From: Isoetes taiwanensis
Lineage: Eukaryota > Streptophyta > Lycopodiopsida > Isoetales > Isoetaceae
Length of the DNA: 64,000 bases
NCBI GenBank assembly: GCA_021234155.1
Contig: JAJEKV010000008.1
Location: 13,561,912-13,625,911, forward strand
Direction: 5' to 3'
In this document: piece after piece, positions 1 to 12,063 of the stretch
How positions within the stretch are numbered: position 1 is the stretch's first letter
Layout: each line of letters starts with the position of its first letter
Notes under the pieces: model-generated
What the model saw: the letters and a program-made list of their open reading frames with translations, nothing else
Databases searched by the model: none
What the model was told of the DNA's origin: nothing
Program-made: the position numbers and the translations under genes

Positions 1-499
1 ATCGGTAGCTACTTCGTTTCAGTTACGTATTGCTCAAAGTGTAATACTTACGGGGAGGAAGGATGGAGTGACAACCCTAGCCGATGTTCTGTGCCATAGC
101 CATGCCAAGATTAGGTCTGGCGATCTCTTGAGGCCTGGCCAGGTAGGTCGTGCGATCGATCCTCAGCGGAGTCACGAGGCGGGGTGGGAGCACGGGTTGC
201 GGGTGTTTTCCTAGGATTGAATTACATATTATGCCATTGGTATAGATGGATCGCCACCCTTCGTGGTGGTTATTTATGTATATTCATACTTGTGTGCTAA
301 CCATATATTCATGCTTTCGCGGCCGGTAGGAGTCCCGTGAAGGCGTGGTAGAATGACCCCGCCGATGTCCTTCTTCGGGCCTCATTTCGCCGTGGTCGAA
401 GCGGTGGAGGAGGCCACGCTCATGGTGAGATGTTGGCGGGAGGGAAAGGGCATCCCGACCATGTATACGTCAGGGGTCCATTATATATTCGGGGCGTCC
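1..499 (+). repeat. 5' LTR, partial (3' portion only)
   Basis: Matches the last ~450 bases of the complete LTR at 10,453-12,063. Shared blocks include the stretch around 'gagatgttggcgggagg' and the end 'ggggcgtc'. The two copies differ by many small indels and substitutions, many close to CG dinucleotides. The right boundary is set by where similarity stops, just before the primer-binding site. Confidence 0.88.
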
Positions 500-503
500 G
501 CGA

Positions 504-514
504 TGGTATCGGGC
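504..514 (+). promoter_or_regulatory. Primer-binding site of the chromovirus
   Basis: 'tggtatcgggc' sits about four bases after the 5' LTR. It resembles the usual plant PBS TGGTATCAGAGC, complementary to the 3' end of initiator tRNA-Met, with two or three differences. Position and sequence agree. Confidence 0.75.
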
Positions 515-3500
515 ATGTTTTGGTTGCTTTCGGGAAATCCTTGCTTAGCGGCAAACACTAACTGTGCGCGGTAGTTAGAGGCTAGAATCAATGTGTCGTT
601 AATTCTCTTTGTTGTTTGGTTTGGTGTTAGGTTAAGTAAAGAAATTATAGCTTTGAAGTGGAGGGGCCCCCAAGATTGGGAGGCCTACTTGGTGTCGGTA
701 GGTAGCTCAAATGGTGAAGAAGGATGGCTCCATTGGATCCGAGCATTACCCGAATTACCCTAGAATAATTAAATCCTAAGTGAGAAAAATGGTCAGAGGC
801 GGGCCCAAAAGAAGTAAACTTCGAGCGCCAGCATTTTGAAGCTTTGTAGTCAAGGGTGGGCTGGCGCTTGAAATTGCCTTGAGCAGAGTGGAGGACCAGT
901 CGCCGCAGCGGGCCCTTAGGAGTCAGCTTCGAGGCGCTTGCTGCGGCGGCGCTGATCACGAGGTGGAAGGCCATTATAATACCCTACGGCCGACCTTGCA
1001 TTTATGTGGCGTATTTCCGCCCGTATAATTTTATAATAATAAAATTTGGCTAATAAAGGGAAAAATTTGAAATTTTAAAAAGTTAAGTGGCGGAACAACA
1101 AACTAATTCTTGCCATTTATTTGTGCTTCCAGCGCCCCTCCAGCTTTGAAACGCCCTCATACATATACGCCGCCCGGACCCGGACACCGCTCTGGCGCTT
1201 TTGGCGGCCTCTTGGCGCCCTGCCATCTTCTTAGCGCCCGGTAGCCTCACCCTTTGCCCTATGGCTATCACCAAGGCATCCCGAAGATCCGGCTTCACCT
1301 TGAGCATCTGGTGGAGATCATGCATGATTGCTAAGCACATGACCCTTGACGGCCACCGATGGAGCATCTTGTTGGATGGTGGTCCAGCAGGTTGAGAACA
1401 ATGATAGGGATTCCTTATCCTATCTATCATTTTCAGGCCGTTTCTTATCACTACAGAACTTCGCTGACTCCCATATACCAATTGTTGAGCAACCGGACAT
1501 GGTAATGATGCTCATCAGTTTTATCCTCTGGCGGGGAGGCTATGCGGAGGAGGAAGATATGTGAAATGGGAGGCCGACCGTGTCGAGGTTTTGGCGGAGA
1601 GGATGATGCGGGAGGTGAAGCGGGCGACGGCGGCAGGGGGAGGGAGTGTCACAGGAGTACCGAGGGGCGGCTGCGTCATTGATGCTTGAGGGCCATCGAG
1701 GTTCCCTCATACCAGCGGCATGAGGGTCAACGGTTTTAGATGGGGAAATCACAGGCATTAGCCTAGACTATGCGGTGACTATCGGTGGGCGGCCGAATAC
1801 CTACGCGGCCACAACGGTACCACGCCCGGAGCTTAATCGTAGTGCGCGGCCAACTTTTTGCTTTCCAGAGATCAAGAAGATGCGGGGAGGCTGGGAAGGC
1901 GGAGAAGATTGAGCAAGATGAGGGCCCGGCACGGCAAGACCAATGGGGACCAGCAAGAGGAGATGCGTCAGGGAGTGGGCGGGGACCAAAACCGGCATAC
2001 CGGACCAGTGAAGCCGCCGGGAGGAAAGGGTGTAAGCCCATAAGAGTCCGGCGATCGTACAAGAAGCTAAGGGCCCAGCCGGGCTTTTAGTAAGAAAGAA
2101 CTTAAGCTCCGGCGAGCGGCCCGGCCGGAGTTGACAGCATGACCGATTCTTTGGCGAAAGCGGTGCTGCCGTCGGGGCCACATCGGCCACCGACCCGCAG
2201 CGGAAACCTCGCCGGATTCAGGCCAGTGCGTGGCATTGCGGGGAAGATCCGCCAAATTTAAGAGATCCACGGACTTATACATTCGGGGAAAACTGCCTTT
2301 CCGGCGTGCGCGGGAAGATAGCACGGCAATTTTAAGGCAGAATACTCGTTTCGGACAGCACGAATTTTGCAGAACGGCGGCGAGCTACGCGGCCAGCACT
2401 TTGGTGACGCCAACGCTGCGCTATCACTGAGAGGTCACCATAATACCTAAGAGATTTAGCCCTGCGCTGGTGAGATGCCGGAGAACAACATAACCACACT
2501 TACGGGGTCGCATTTACCCATACATATTATTCTTTTTGTGATAATTAATAAAAGCTTTTATTTTTGAATTAAAAAGTTTAATGTTTTTTTTCCATGTTAA
2601 ATTTAAAATATAATGCGTGTCCGGCTTTATTAAGAAGGGTTTAAAAAGGGGTAGGGTTATTTAAAGCGGCTGCTTTCCTCTCTCCTCCTTCTAAGCCATG
2701 GGTGCATGCACAGGCAACTAACGCTGGTACCATGAAAGTGGGAGAGACATGGGATCCATGAGGTTCCTTCGATCTGTTGCAACCTTTGCTATGCATGAAT
2801 ATATACAACATGCGGCGGCACTGGGACTAAGCACGGAGTTCTTGATTTCTACACTGGGGAAATCCACTCCTGTCAATTCTCGCTTAAAGGGATCCTCCCG
2901 TTTGTATTTGGGCCGGGGAGATAATTCCAGAAGCGGGAATGGTAGGTGGGGACATGCGTCTGGCATCCTCAAGGGGAAACTCAGATGGGGAAAACACCCT
3001 CTGGAAGTAGTCCAACATCGAGGGGGCAGCGATCCATTTGGGCGCTACTTTCAAGCCTTTTGGCTATCCCTCATGGACCCGTATGTTGAGGATGAGACTT
3101 TGCATTAGAGAGGAGCAAAGCTACTTAGGAATCCTCAGGGAGGGATGATGAGCATATAGGGATGGTGACTTAGCTGGTTGGAAAGAGCTGGCGAGGAGAT
3201 TTACCACATGCCGTGAACAAGCTATAGGCATGGGGTTAAGAGCGACCGTTATTTATCACCAGAGGCGGGAGTACCTCCTCTTGGATGATATCATCTGGAC
3301 TTTATCATATGGTGGTAGGATTAGGCGCCAGCGCAAGGACCATGTACTGAGCTTGCGAGGGTACTGCATGAATGATTTTGTAAGGCTTCACTTCTCTTGA
3401 GCTTCAGCGCTTTGGAGTGTGCAGTTGCTTGGGAGTTTAAGGTCGGGGAACCCTAGAGCAGTAGGAGACTTTATTTGCTTTAGCCGGGGACTTTGTGATC

Positions 3501-5036
3501 ACGGGGAACCGCCTTCTGGCCTACGCAGAAGCCTTCTTGACTATGGGACCTCCGTCCCAAACATTAATATGGTTGAGGTTCCTCAGGCTAGAGATGATGA
3601 GATTATATCATAACCACACGCACACAAGGAAAGGAGGAGCAAGGAGTAAGGGGAGGGAAGAAGTCCCCATGGACTTGGATAAGGAGGTGGCGCATGCAGG
3701 CGCTCATGAGGGGGAGAATTCTTTGGGTAACCACCTTACGTTTCTTTTATGCGGCCTTCAAATCACGGGCAAGTTCTCTTCACTTAGCCGGGACAGAGAC
3801 TGATTTGAGAGCTTCATGGAGGGCCCTCCGTGCACTTTCTACGCTGGGCACAAGAGCTTCCCTATAGAATGCGTTTCACGTGTACTCGTCTGACGGGATC
3901 TTTACCCTTACTACCTTAGGCCAGATATTGCGCCTGGATGGGCAGCATGAAGCTCCTCACGGCAGCCCCATTGGCGTTGTTTATCCACGGGTTGTATCGT
4001 TGGCGCGGCCACCGTGGACCCTGGGTAGTTTGTGCGACACCGACCGCCTCCACCACCTCCTAGGGCTAAGGATAAAAAAGAGGGGCCTCTGTTCTGAACT
4101 AAAAAGATGCTATATAAAATTTTGTTATATACATATATATACACATGTAGTTATGAGATTTTTGGATTGGCAATTGTTTTAAACCATATTGAAAAAAAAT
4201 GTACCTTATCTACTTATTAAATACAAAGTTTTCTTGATGAGCATAACTAAATTGTTTTTTTTTTTATGACATTCTCTTCCAAAGCATTAAAGTTTAGGTA
4301 TAGTGGAATTACAAATGTTCTCTATTCACTCCAACTATGTTGCAGAGGAAACCATTTGGGAATATGAGGAAAGAATTACCCGACATGGTTGGGAGGGCGA
4401 TCCGGCGCCCGGGTGCCGGGATGCGGCGGGGATATGGTGAATATCCGTGAGGGGAGGAAGGCTATGAAACCGAACCACCGCCACGAGGAACTCTGACCAC
4501 GATAAAGGGCTAGAGATAGTTAGCATCCTCGTGATCGAGCTTTAGAGGATCCGAAGATGACCACTGTCGACTACACAGGACTATTGAATATGACCGGGCA
4601 CGGGGCCTTGAGGGCGCCAACGACCATCTTTGGCAACTCTTTTATGCGATCGGCGGCTCTTTTAACCTTCTCGATTATCAGCCCAACATGGAGTTACCAA
4701 ACAATCATTGTCCAAGCACTGGATCGCGCTATAAACTTCGTCTGAACAGATGTGCGAGAGTACCGCCACAGCGATCCTCAGACCCATTCGCCGCCAACCC
4801 CTAGGCTTGGTCTCTTCCGTTGTGTTTTCGTTGTTGTGGTTACGCTGTGTGCCAGTAGAACTTTAAAAGTTCCCATTGTATCATACCTACTTTTGTCTCA
4901 ATCCATGTATCAATCGACCCGTTGTTATAATCAACTGGAATGAAATACAAGAGTTGTCTTCTGTTTGTATATACTTTTGTTCAATTAACTTAAAAAGGGA
5001 TTGCACAATAATGTAAATCTGCTTATATATTCATGA
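515..5036 (+). other. Unexplained 4.5 kb internal leader between PBS and gag
   Basis: Chromovirus leaders are normally a few hundred bases; this one is about 4.5 kb and has no recognisable gag. It includes GC-rich stretches (about 1,090-2,510), AT-rich stretches (2,518-2,630; 4,090-4,330; 4,930-5,030) and a coding-like patch at 2,749-3,803. No internal LTR pair or terminal repeat that would mark a nested insertion was seen. It could be an old nested element or an extra domain of this family. Confidence 0.5.
2749..3803 (+). pseudogene. Unrecognised coding-like remnant in the chromovirus leader
   Basis: A 119-codon open frame (2,749-3,108) is followed by stretches that read sensibly in changing frames, including one ending at 3,803 with RLEMMRLYHNHTHTRK followed by a basic/acidic tail. 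Composition is protein-like, but I recognise no domain. It could be a broken accessory ORF of the element, a decayed gag-like protein from another family, or chance. It lies between two AT-rich blocks. Confidence 0.3.
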
Positions 5037-6200
5037 ATGACTCCTATAGACGGTGTACGTAACGCCGCTTGGCAAACACCCTCCAACGCCAGTAGGCTCA
5101 CCCCTGAACAAGAATTGATGTTAATGAAAAGGCAACTCGGCGAGTTACAGGCCTATGTTTTACATACCAATCCACTGCCACATACTCAGGAGGATGGACC
5201 GGAATTGCCTCCGCGACCACTGAGTCCACCTGCGCAACAGCCATCTCCTCCCAGAGCGAGCCCTGTACCTGGACCACGGAGAACTCATGCTAAACGTCGC
5301 CGGAGTTCCTCTAAGGATAGCGCCGCCTCCTCACATTCGGCCACCTCGGGTTCTTCGGGGTCCTCGCTGTCAGACAGTGACCATTTAAGGCGTAAGGATA
5401 AGGAGTACCGGAAAACTGTTGATACAGCCATCACTAGCATATGGAAGAACCGGAAATTAGCTCAGTTTGACGGGAAATCCCGAGGAGGCTTGAACGCAGA
5501 ATCTTGGTTGGATGAGATGAAGGAATTTGGGAAGTCCTATGGAATGACCCGAGAAGGATCACAGTGGAAGGTCGCCACCACCAACCTTGCCGGAGCGCCC
5601 GTATTTGGTGGAAGGGGTTACGCTAGAGCTAAGCACCGACACGGGAGCGATGCAAGTTCAAGAAGTTCGCTAAGGCTTTTAAATTGCATTATGTGCCTCG
5701 TGCGCACAAATGCCAACAGATTCAGACCTTTATAGGTTGGAACAGAAGGGCATGTCCGCAGGCCTACAATCTACAGCAGCCCAATTCATGCGTTTGAGGT
5801 TGTATGTACCGGAATGAATGAGAAAAGGGCGTGAGGGCTACATTGAAGGATTGGCCCCATCCATTAAACGTATGGTCAAGGCCATTGACCCAAAGTCGCA
5901 GAGCAGAGGCGAAGCTAAGGCATTAAGCCTTTGAGGAAGACACGCCAAGGAGCCAGCGACCTGCCCTTATTCCCAGCCACGGCCGCTCCACACCTTATAA
6001 ACCCCGTTAAGCCAAGTCCGGGGCCCTCTCAAGACAATTCTTACAACCCGCCCGGAGAAAGAAAGTCACCTTAGCACGCCCGGATAAAGCGAACAATGCG
6101 GTAAGGAAGTTCCGGGCCCTCTTGATCCATTCCTAAAGAGGCAGAGAACAGCTCACGGATAAGGCATGTTACGATTACGTGCATGAGGCCTGACATTTCA
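5037..6200 (+). pseudogene. gag: gag of the chromovirus, frame-broken
   Basis: The open frame 5,037-5,735 starts at an ATG and encodes a proline- and serine-rich N-terminus, then a capsid-like stretch with FDGKSRGGLNAESWLDEMK and the SQWKVATTNLAGAP patch typical of plant gypsy gag. The frame is lost at about 5,590-5,735, and gag-like sequence continues in other frames to about 6,200. Near 6,165-6,210 there is a degenerate CCHC zinc knuckle: the H-x4-C half reads well, but one cysteine and the spacing are disturbed. It would form the virus-like particle shell and bind RNA. Protease follows directly. Confidence 0.8.
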
Positions 6201-6241
6201 TGCGGGGTTGCGCGTCACGTTCATGAGATTGCTCAACGGCC

Positions 6242-6676
6242 ATGGCCGACCTGGATTGGGAAGATCTAGAGTCCAATCTTGTTTGCGGAGACCGAGGCTC
6301 CCGAGTACATTCACGCGGTCGTCTCATATTCTTCTTTGCTATAGAAACAGTAATTTTGAAAGTCAGCCTTACCGTTATTTCTACAATAGGCCAAATAGAC
6401 AAGAAGCCCTTCATAATTTTGATGGACACGGGTAGTACGAATTTTGCTTCTCCTAGAATGGCCCAGAATGCTGCACCGGAGACTTTGAAATCCCGACCTA
6501 AGCCGGTCACATTGGCCGGTGGTAAGACTTTACATACTCATGGTCGCCGTATTAACCTTAAGATCACCCGGTTGCCCAGTGCACGGTTGCCTTGGGTGCG
6601 AAAGTTAATGGACATTGGAAAATATGATCTTATTGTGGGAATGGAGTTTTTAGCGTGCCGCCCAAGGCCAACATAG
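6242..6676 (+). pseudogene. pol: Retropepsin-type aspartic protease domain of pol
   Basis: The active-site triad Asp-Thr-Gly is at 6,425-6,433 within PFIILMDTGSTNF, followed about 60 residues later by [10 protein letters not shown], the usual second conserved block of Ty3/gypsy proteases. The frame ends at 6,676; the next domain continues in another frame overlapping from 6,655, so a small indel lies near 6,655. It would process the Gag-Pol polyprotein. Confidence 0.85.
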
Positions 6677-7608
6677 ACTGTGAGAAACGGGAGGTCACCT
6701 TCAACGCCGCTAATGGAGCACGTGTGACAATAAAAGGTGATCCATTCAACTCCGCTATGCAGTCAATGTCCTTAAAACAGTTACGAAAAGCTATATGCAG
6801 GAGTGAACTCCTTTGCGTCATTAGAATTGCTTCCATTGAGTCTGACTCTAAAAAGAAGCAAGAAATCGATGCCTTACCATTAGATATTGCTACCCTTCTT
6901 CGGGAATTTAGCGATCTTTTTCCAGATGAGATCCATAAGCTTCCTCCTTTTAGAGGGGTAGAATGTGAGATAACTCTTGAACCAGGAACGAAGCCTACCA
7001 GCAAGGCCCCGTACCGAATGAGTCCTCCGGAGTTAGCGGAGCTTAAGAAACAGCTACAAGAGTTACTGAATTTGGGGTTTATTCGGCCTAGTGTTTCGCC
7101 ATTTGGCGCTCCTATTCTTTTTGTCAAGAAGAAAGATGGCTCCTTAAGGATGTGTATTGATTATAGGCAACTCAACAAGCATACCATCAAGAATCGCTAT
7201 GCTTGCCTAGGGGGATGATCTTATGGACCAGCTACAAGGAGCAAAATATTTCTCAAAGATTGATTTTGCTCTCCCGGTACCATCAGATAAGGATTAAGGG
7301 AAGAGGACATCCATAAGTCTTACGCTTCGTTACCGATATGGGCATTATGAATTCACCGTCATGCCTTTTGATTTCACCAACGCCCGCTTTATGCTGCGGT
7401 TGATGAATGACATCTTCGCCAATACTTGGATGACTTTGTTGTCATTTTCTTTGATGACATTCTCATCTATAGTAAAACCTTGCAGCAACATGAACAACAT
7501 CTTCGATTAGCTTTGCAAAAGCTAAGGCGCCATCAGCTCTTCGCCAAGTTCTCTAAATGCAAGTTCGCCACTCCGAGGGTGGACTACTTGGGGCATATTA
7601 TCTCGTGA
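6655..7608 (+). pseudogene. pol: Reverse transcriptase domain of pol, frame-broken
   Basis: The frame 6,655-7,218 encodes the linker and RT N-terminus, with the landmarks [39 protein letters not shown] and [16 protein letters not shown]. After a break near 7,205 the fingers and palm continue in pieces (KYFSKIDF near 7,245; YGHYEFTVMPF near 7,340). The catalytic block reads FFDDIL with the paired aspartates at 7,453-7,458, where the family usually has Y/F-x-[10 protein letters not shown] near 7,590 marks the thumb. At least three frame changes are needed across the domain, so this copy cannot make one RT polypeptide as written. Confidence 0.9.
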
Positions 7609-8240
7609 AGGAATTGCTACAGGACCAAATAAGATAGAAGCAGTAAAGGATTGGCCCATTCCAGCTAATGTTTCAGAGGTCCGGAGTTTCTTGGGACTCG
7701 CAGGATATTATCGGAAATTTGTTAAGGATTTTGCAACAATTGCCGCACCTCTTACTAATCTCACAAGACATGAGCAAGTAAAGGATTGGATGGAACATTG
7801 GAAAACAAAAGTCCAAGTTAAGCTTTGAGAGGAAACTCAAGGATGCTTTAACATCGGCACCAGTCCTTACCTTGCACGATCCTAAAAAGGATAAATCGGT
7901 AGCCGATGCGAGTAAGATAGCTACCGGTGGTGTGTTAATGCAGGAGGGGAGAGTTGTTGCCTACGATTCAAAGAAGATGAATGATGCAGAGCAGCGATAC
8001 CCTACCCATGACCAGGAGTTGCTGGCAGTTGTACGTGCGCTCCGTATTTGGAGACACTACCTTCTTGGTAGAAGATTTCAGTTGGATACGGATCATCAGA
8101 GTCTCCGCTATCTATCCACCCAGCCAAATCTAAATCTCCGTCAGCGAAGATGGATGGAATTCCTTGAGGAATATGACTTCGAGATTGTATACAAGCCAGG
8201 AAAGCACAATGTGGTTGCGGATGCTTTGTCACGTCATCCC
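7609..8240 (+). pseudogene. pol: RT connection and RNase H domain of pol
   Basis: After the thumb comes the tether region ([18 protein letters not shown] near 7,690). A frame break at about 7,800-7,870 separates it from an open frame whose RNase H signature is DASKIATGGVLMQEGRVVAY, with EQRYPTHDQELLAVVRAL, DTDHQSLRYL and VADALSRHP further on. The acidic residues of the RNase H core (D, E and D in these blocks) are present. The domain would remove RNA from the RNA-DNA hybrid during reverse transcription. Confidence 0.9.
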
Positions 8241-9301
8241 TTTATAACCCGCACCCATTGTAATGCCATTTCCACACTCACCGGCCAAGTTTGGGAAGCG
8301 GATAAACACCCTTGGCCACATCCCGAATTACGTAATATTTGGGAAAGTTTGGGTAGGGAAGCCCGTACCGATAGAGAACGTGAAGCATTCCGTTCATATA
8401 AGAAGGAGGGCAACTTATTATATTACAAAGATAAGTTGTGTGTTCCAGTGACTTCAGGGGTTCGAAAGTTGATTCTCCATGACACCCACAACAGCCCTAT
8501 AGCGGGACATGGGGTTTTATGAAAACTTACTTTAAGATCCGCTCCAGCCTTTTTTGGCCTTCCATGAAGAGGGATATTGCTAGGTACATCAAAGCGATTA
8601 ATAGTTTGTCGGCAAACCAAAGCAGAGAGCAATTAAGAGTTCACAGAGGAGTTGCAACCTTTGGATGTGCCCAGCGCCAAGTGGGAAGTCATAACCATGG
8701 ATTTCATTGTGGGGCTTCCGCGTACTCTCGTGGGTATGATGCCTTAATGGTAGGTAGTGCGACAAATTGTCAAAGATGGCTCACTTCCCCGCCATGTCGC
8801 ACCACGGACACCGCCTTAAACACCGCCTTGCTCTTTGCAAAGGAAATTTTCAGGTTGCGGGATGCCAAGAGTAATTGTATCGGATAGGGATCCCTAAGTT
8901 TGTCGAAGGCATTCCGGAAGGATTTCTTCGCCACCATTCTGACCAAAGCTTGCCATGAGTACAGCTACCATCCCTCGGACAGATGGTCAAATGAACGTGT
9001 CAATCAGACATCGAAGACATGCTAAGAAGCTATGTATGGAGTAAATGGATCACAATGGGCGATAGGATTATATTTACTTGGTAGAATTAGCCTAAATCAG
9101 CATTTCGCTAAGCGTGAGTCTTCTAGAATGTCTCCCTTCATGATAAATTATGGCTATCAATGTCTTACTCGGACACATGGCATAATCCTTTTTCTAAAGT
9201 GGAGGTCTCTCTCAACTCTCCTTCTAGAAATGCAGGCCTTGGTGGAAGAAGTTGGGGGTTACTTATTGGTCGCACGCAATGTCGTCGAAAAGTCTAGCTG
9301 A
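8241..9301 (+). pseudogene. pol: Integrase domain of pol, frame-broken
   Basis: The frame runs to 8,522 and includes the histidine half of the zinc-binding module (HDTHNSPIAGH). The Cys half continues in a shifted frame from 8,519 (FWPSMKRDIARYI). The catalytic core is recognisable in pieces: the first Asp at 8,700-8,702 (DFIVGLPRT), the second in 'tcggataggg' near 8,883, and the region of the catalytic Glu near 8,990-9,005, where the codon is not readable in frame. Downstream (9,032-9,301) is the core C-terminus with SPFMINYGY. It would insert the cDNA into the host chromosome. Confidence 0.87.
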
Positions 9302-9569
9302 TAAGCAATCAACCCCACGGATCTTCGTGGGAAGTCGGTTTGGCTTAAGATCAAAGTAAAACAAGCCAAGCTTAAAATTGGGAACTGTAAGAAGTTGGCA
9401 CCCGATGGGGGGGGCCATTCAGGATTAATGAGCGTGTGGGAGAAACGGGCATATCGCGGACTTGCCACCCGGCGAAGAAGATCCACAAGGTCTTTCCGTT
9501 GTGAGTCTTACGAAGCAACACACCCCTGATCGAGAGGAGGTTTTAGATACTCAACACTCCTAGAAATGA

Positions 9570-9770
9570 CGGAGAAAAGTGCTGGAAATAGTGCCCAAGC
9601 TCTTCTTGATCGAAACTTAAAAGCAGACCGGAGGACTCAAATGTTGCAATACTTGGTCAAGTGGAAGCACTTACCGGTTGAGGATGCTACGGGTGATGAA
9701 GATAGACCTTGAGAAGCACTATCCGGACTTCATGCGAAATCTCAAGGCGCACCATCAATGATGCTATCAA
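9570..9770 (+). pseudogene. pol: Chromodomain at the C-terminus of the integrase
   Basis: Near 9,640-9,690 the frame reads RRTQMLQYLVKWKHLPVEDAT, the signature of a chromovirus chromodomain (YLVKW...P.EDATWE). This module targets integration to marked chromatin and defines the chromovirus clade. The expected tryptophan after DAT reads as glycine and the frame breaks soon after. The end of pol is near 9,770. Confidence 0.8.
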
Positions 9771-10439
9771 CCCCGCTTCCGGTAAGCTTGAAGGCTGATT
9801 TCTTAGAGAATCATGTTCTAGAGGGTAGATGCATCGTGCCTTATAACAATAACCCGTGATGATGAGATCACCTTCGTGTTCTCTAGGGCGTGGTGTATTG
9901 TTGATGTTGACATGACCGCGCATTGCTTGAAAAGCATATAGTAAATAGACCGTTCATTAGGCAATGCAACGGGGAACCCGAACCATTCCTTATGCCGCAA
10001 TAAAATTGCAAGCCCTAGACATGATAGACTCCCTTCTAGATACTTTCTATTTTTTCTTTATAGGGGGTGGCCCTTCAACCACACCTTCATCATATTATTA
10101 ATCTACGGGTATATGGATATGTGGGGCGATTGAGCAATTAAATGCGCGCCTTGTATAGAGGGTTCTTGATGACCCAACTTTTCCGTAGTCCTTTTGTCCC
10201 ACATGTGTGATTTATGTTGTCTAAATGTTTTTGAATCGGACCGTGGTCCTAAACTCTCTTGATGATAACTTGTGTAAGGCACCTTCGCCGCTTGTACTTT
10301 GCTATTGTAACTTCAATATATATTAACGTCGAAATACTATAATTTCAGCGTAGTAATGTTATATTCTTAACTCCATTTTTCTAATTAAATACATTCGTTT
10401 AGTTGACCCCAATGCTTGCGGACAACATTATTTTTTTTT
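9771..10439 (+). other. Chromovirus 3' internal untranslated region
   Basis: No domain is recognisable between the chromodomain and the polypurine tract. The stretch is moderately AT-rich and ends in a short T run (about 10,431-10,439). The small open frames on either strand have no family resemblance. Confidence 0.6.
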
Positions 10440-10452
10440 AAGGAGGGGAGAA
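10440..10452 (+). promoter_or_regulatory. Polypurine tract (plus-strand primer site)
   Basis: 'aaggaggggagaa' lies directly before TGTGGCG, the start of the 3' LTR, after a T run. This arrangement is standard for gypsy elements and fixes the LTR start. Confidence 0.88.
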
Positions 10453-12063
10453 TGTGGCGTTCCGCGTTATTTATACGGTCTACGTCCACGTATTCATACA
10501 GGGACGCATTACAAATACAAGCACGTCACCCCCCTAAAGGTGCGCTACCATGGGAGTATATGGGAACGTGATTGCAACCTAAGGGGTTACCTTACAATGG
10601 ATTAAATTAGCTATGCTAATTTAACACAAAATAATAATAACCTATAACTTAGGAAGTGGGGCTAATTACCATTTTGGGGAGGCGCCACCTGCCTCCAATC
10701 GATTGGGGGTGCATGGGGGTTGCCAAGTTTGGATGCCAACTTGACCCCTATCCACGGGATTGACTCCTCTAATGTCGACCAAGGAAGGCCGGGAGCTGGC
10801 CATCATCCACTGCGAGAGAATCACCATACGAGTGGATCCTCAATGCTGGCCAAATGAATTCCTAACTCCACTCGAGATGGAAGCGCCCCATGGAAATGAG
10901 TCCACCCAGAATCGGTGGGTGGCTATGTGAATTCTAGATAACGCTTGGTTGTGTCCGTTTCTCTCTTCTCTTTGGGATTCAATCTAACCCTTGGTTGTAC
11001 AAACAAATTCTCTTTATATTCAATTCGGTTCTACTGCGAGAGGATGAATTGTTAGCTCTTCGTTAAATCGACCTACTGAAACGGGGGGATTAATGGGGGT
11101 AGAGACCTCTGAACCATGTATTGTAGTATGCTCCTAGATAGCGCCCAATAGAGTCCCATTAATTGCGGCACATTGCACAAGAACCCACGGGTCCCAGATG
11201 CTTGTAGTGCGGCAAGACAGGACAAGGAACACAAGTGACATGAGGGGTGGGGTCTTGCATGAGCATACATGGCTCCCGAGACTCCTACGATGAGCTAGGC
11301 ACGATAGCGGTCACGTGGAGGGCGGGTATGGGTCCCGACACTCCACAGGTGGGAAGGTGTGATCCGTATAGAGCACCTTGCACTTTGAGTAGATTTAGGG
11401 CGAGTAAGTGCCGATGTGCACGAGGGGGGGTCGTCGTGCGCCGCGTATTCTCTAGCGCCCGGTGGAACCAATGTGATTACGGAAGGGGCGGCTTCCCCCA
11501 CCTGCCTCATCGGACCCGGCGTCATGAACCCGGGTAGGCTCAAAGGGTGATTCCTCACGAACTTGCGTCTCCTGGAAGGCTATAGCAAAGCCATAGCATG
11601 AATTGACCCATCCGCAGTGTGCCGAGGGGCGGATGGAGTGGACAACCCCCCGATCTTCTATTGCCATAACGCCATGCCAAGATTGATTCGGTGCTGATCT
11701 CTTGAGGCCTAGCCCGTCGGTCGATCCTCTTGTCTGAGGCGGGGTGGAACACGGGTTCCGGGTGTTTTTCCTAGGGATTAGATACATATTCTATGCCATT
11801 GGGTATATTAGATGGATCATGCCCTTCCTTTGGTGGTTATTTATGTATATTATTCATCATTATTGTGCTAACCCTTGTATTCATGCTTCCGACGTGGGAG
11901 TCCCATTGAAGGCGTGGGCGGAATGACCCCTTCAGGTCCTTCTTTGGGCCTCATTTCATAGGTGGTCCGAAAACAGACGGAGGGCCCTCCTCATGGTGAG
12001 ATGTTCGCCATGGGAGGGGAAAGTCCCGTGTATATCGTCAGGGTCGATATATTAGGGGCGTCA
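10453..12063 (+). repeat. 3' LTR, complete (about 1.6 kb)
   Basis: It begins TGTGGCG just after the polypurine tract and ends 'ggggcgtca', so it has TG...CA ends. The last ~450 bases match the partial 5' LTR at the window start. Several ORFs of 60-110 codons across it lack family features and are not genes. Sequence after 12,063 has no counterpart beside the 5' LTR. Confidence 0.87.

Larger units (their letters stand above)
1..12063 (+). mobile_element. Ty3/gypsy chromovirus LTR retrotransposon, 5' end cut by window
   Basis: The sequence at about 60-499 recurs with small changes at about 11,630-12,063, and between the two copies lie gag, protease, RT, RNase H, integrase and a chromodomain in Ty3/gypsy order. 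A primer-binding site follows the left copy and a purine tract precedes the right copy, so both LTRs and the orientation are fixed. Every coding domain has frame breaks, so the copy looks non-autonomous as written. The chromodomain places it among chromoviruses. The target-site duplication cannot be tested because the left flank lies outside the window. Confidence 0.93.

Noticed and set aside
1083-2430. Overlapping GC-rich ORFs on both strands at the left end
   Set aside because: GC-rich sequence gives long frames by chance; no motif or consistent frame across the region.
6630-7127. 165-codon minus-strand ORF
   Set aside because: Antisense shadow of the chromovirus protease/RT coding sequence.
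10453-12063. ORFs of 60-110 codons inside the 3' LTR
   Set aside because: LTRs of this type are non-coding, and the equivalent frames are not kept in the 5' LTR copy.
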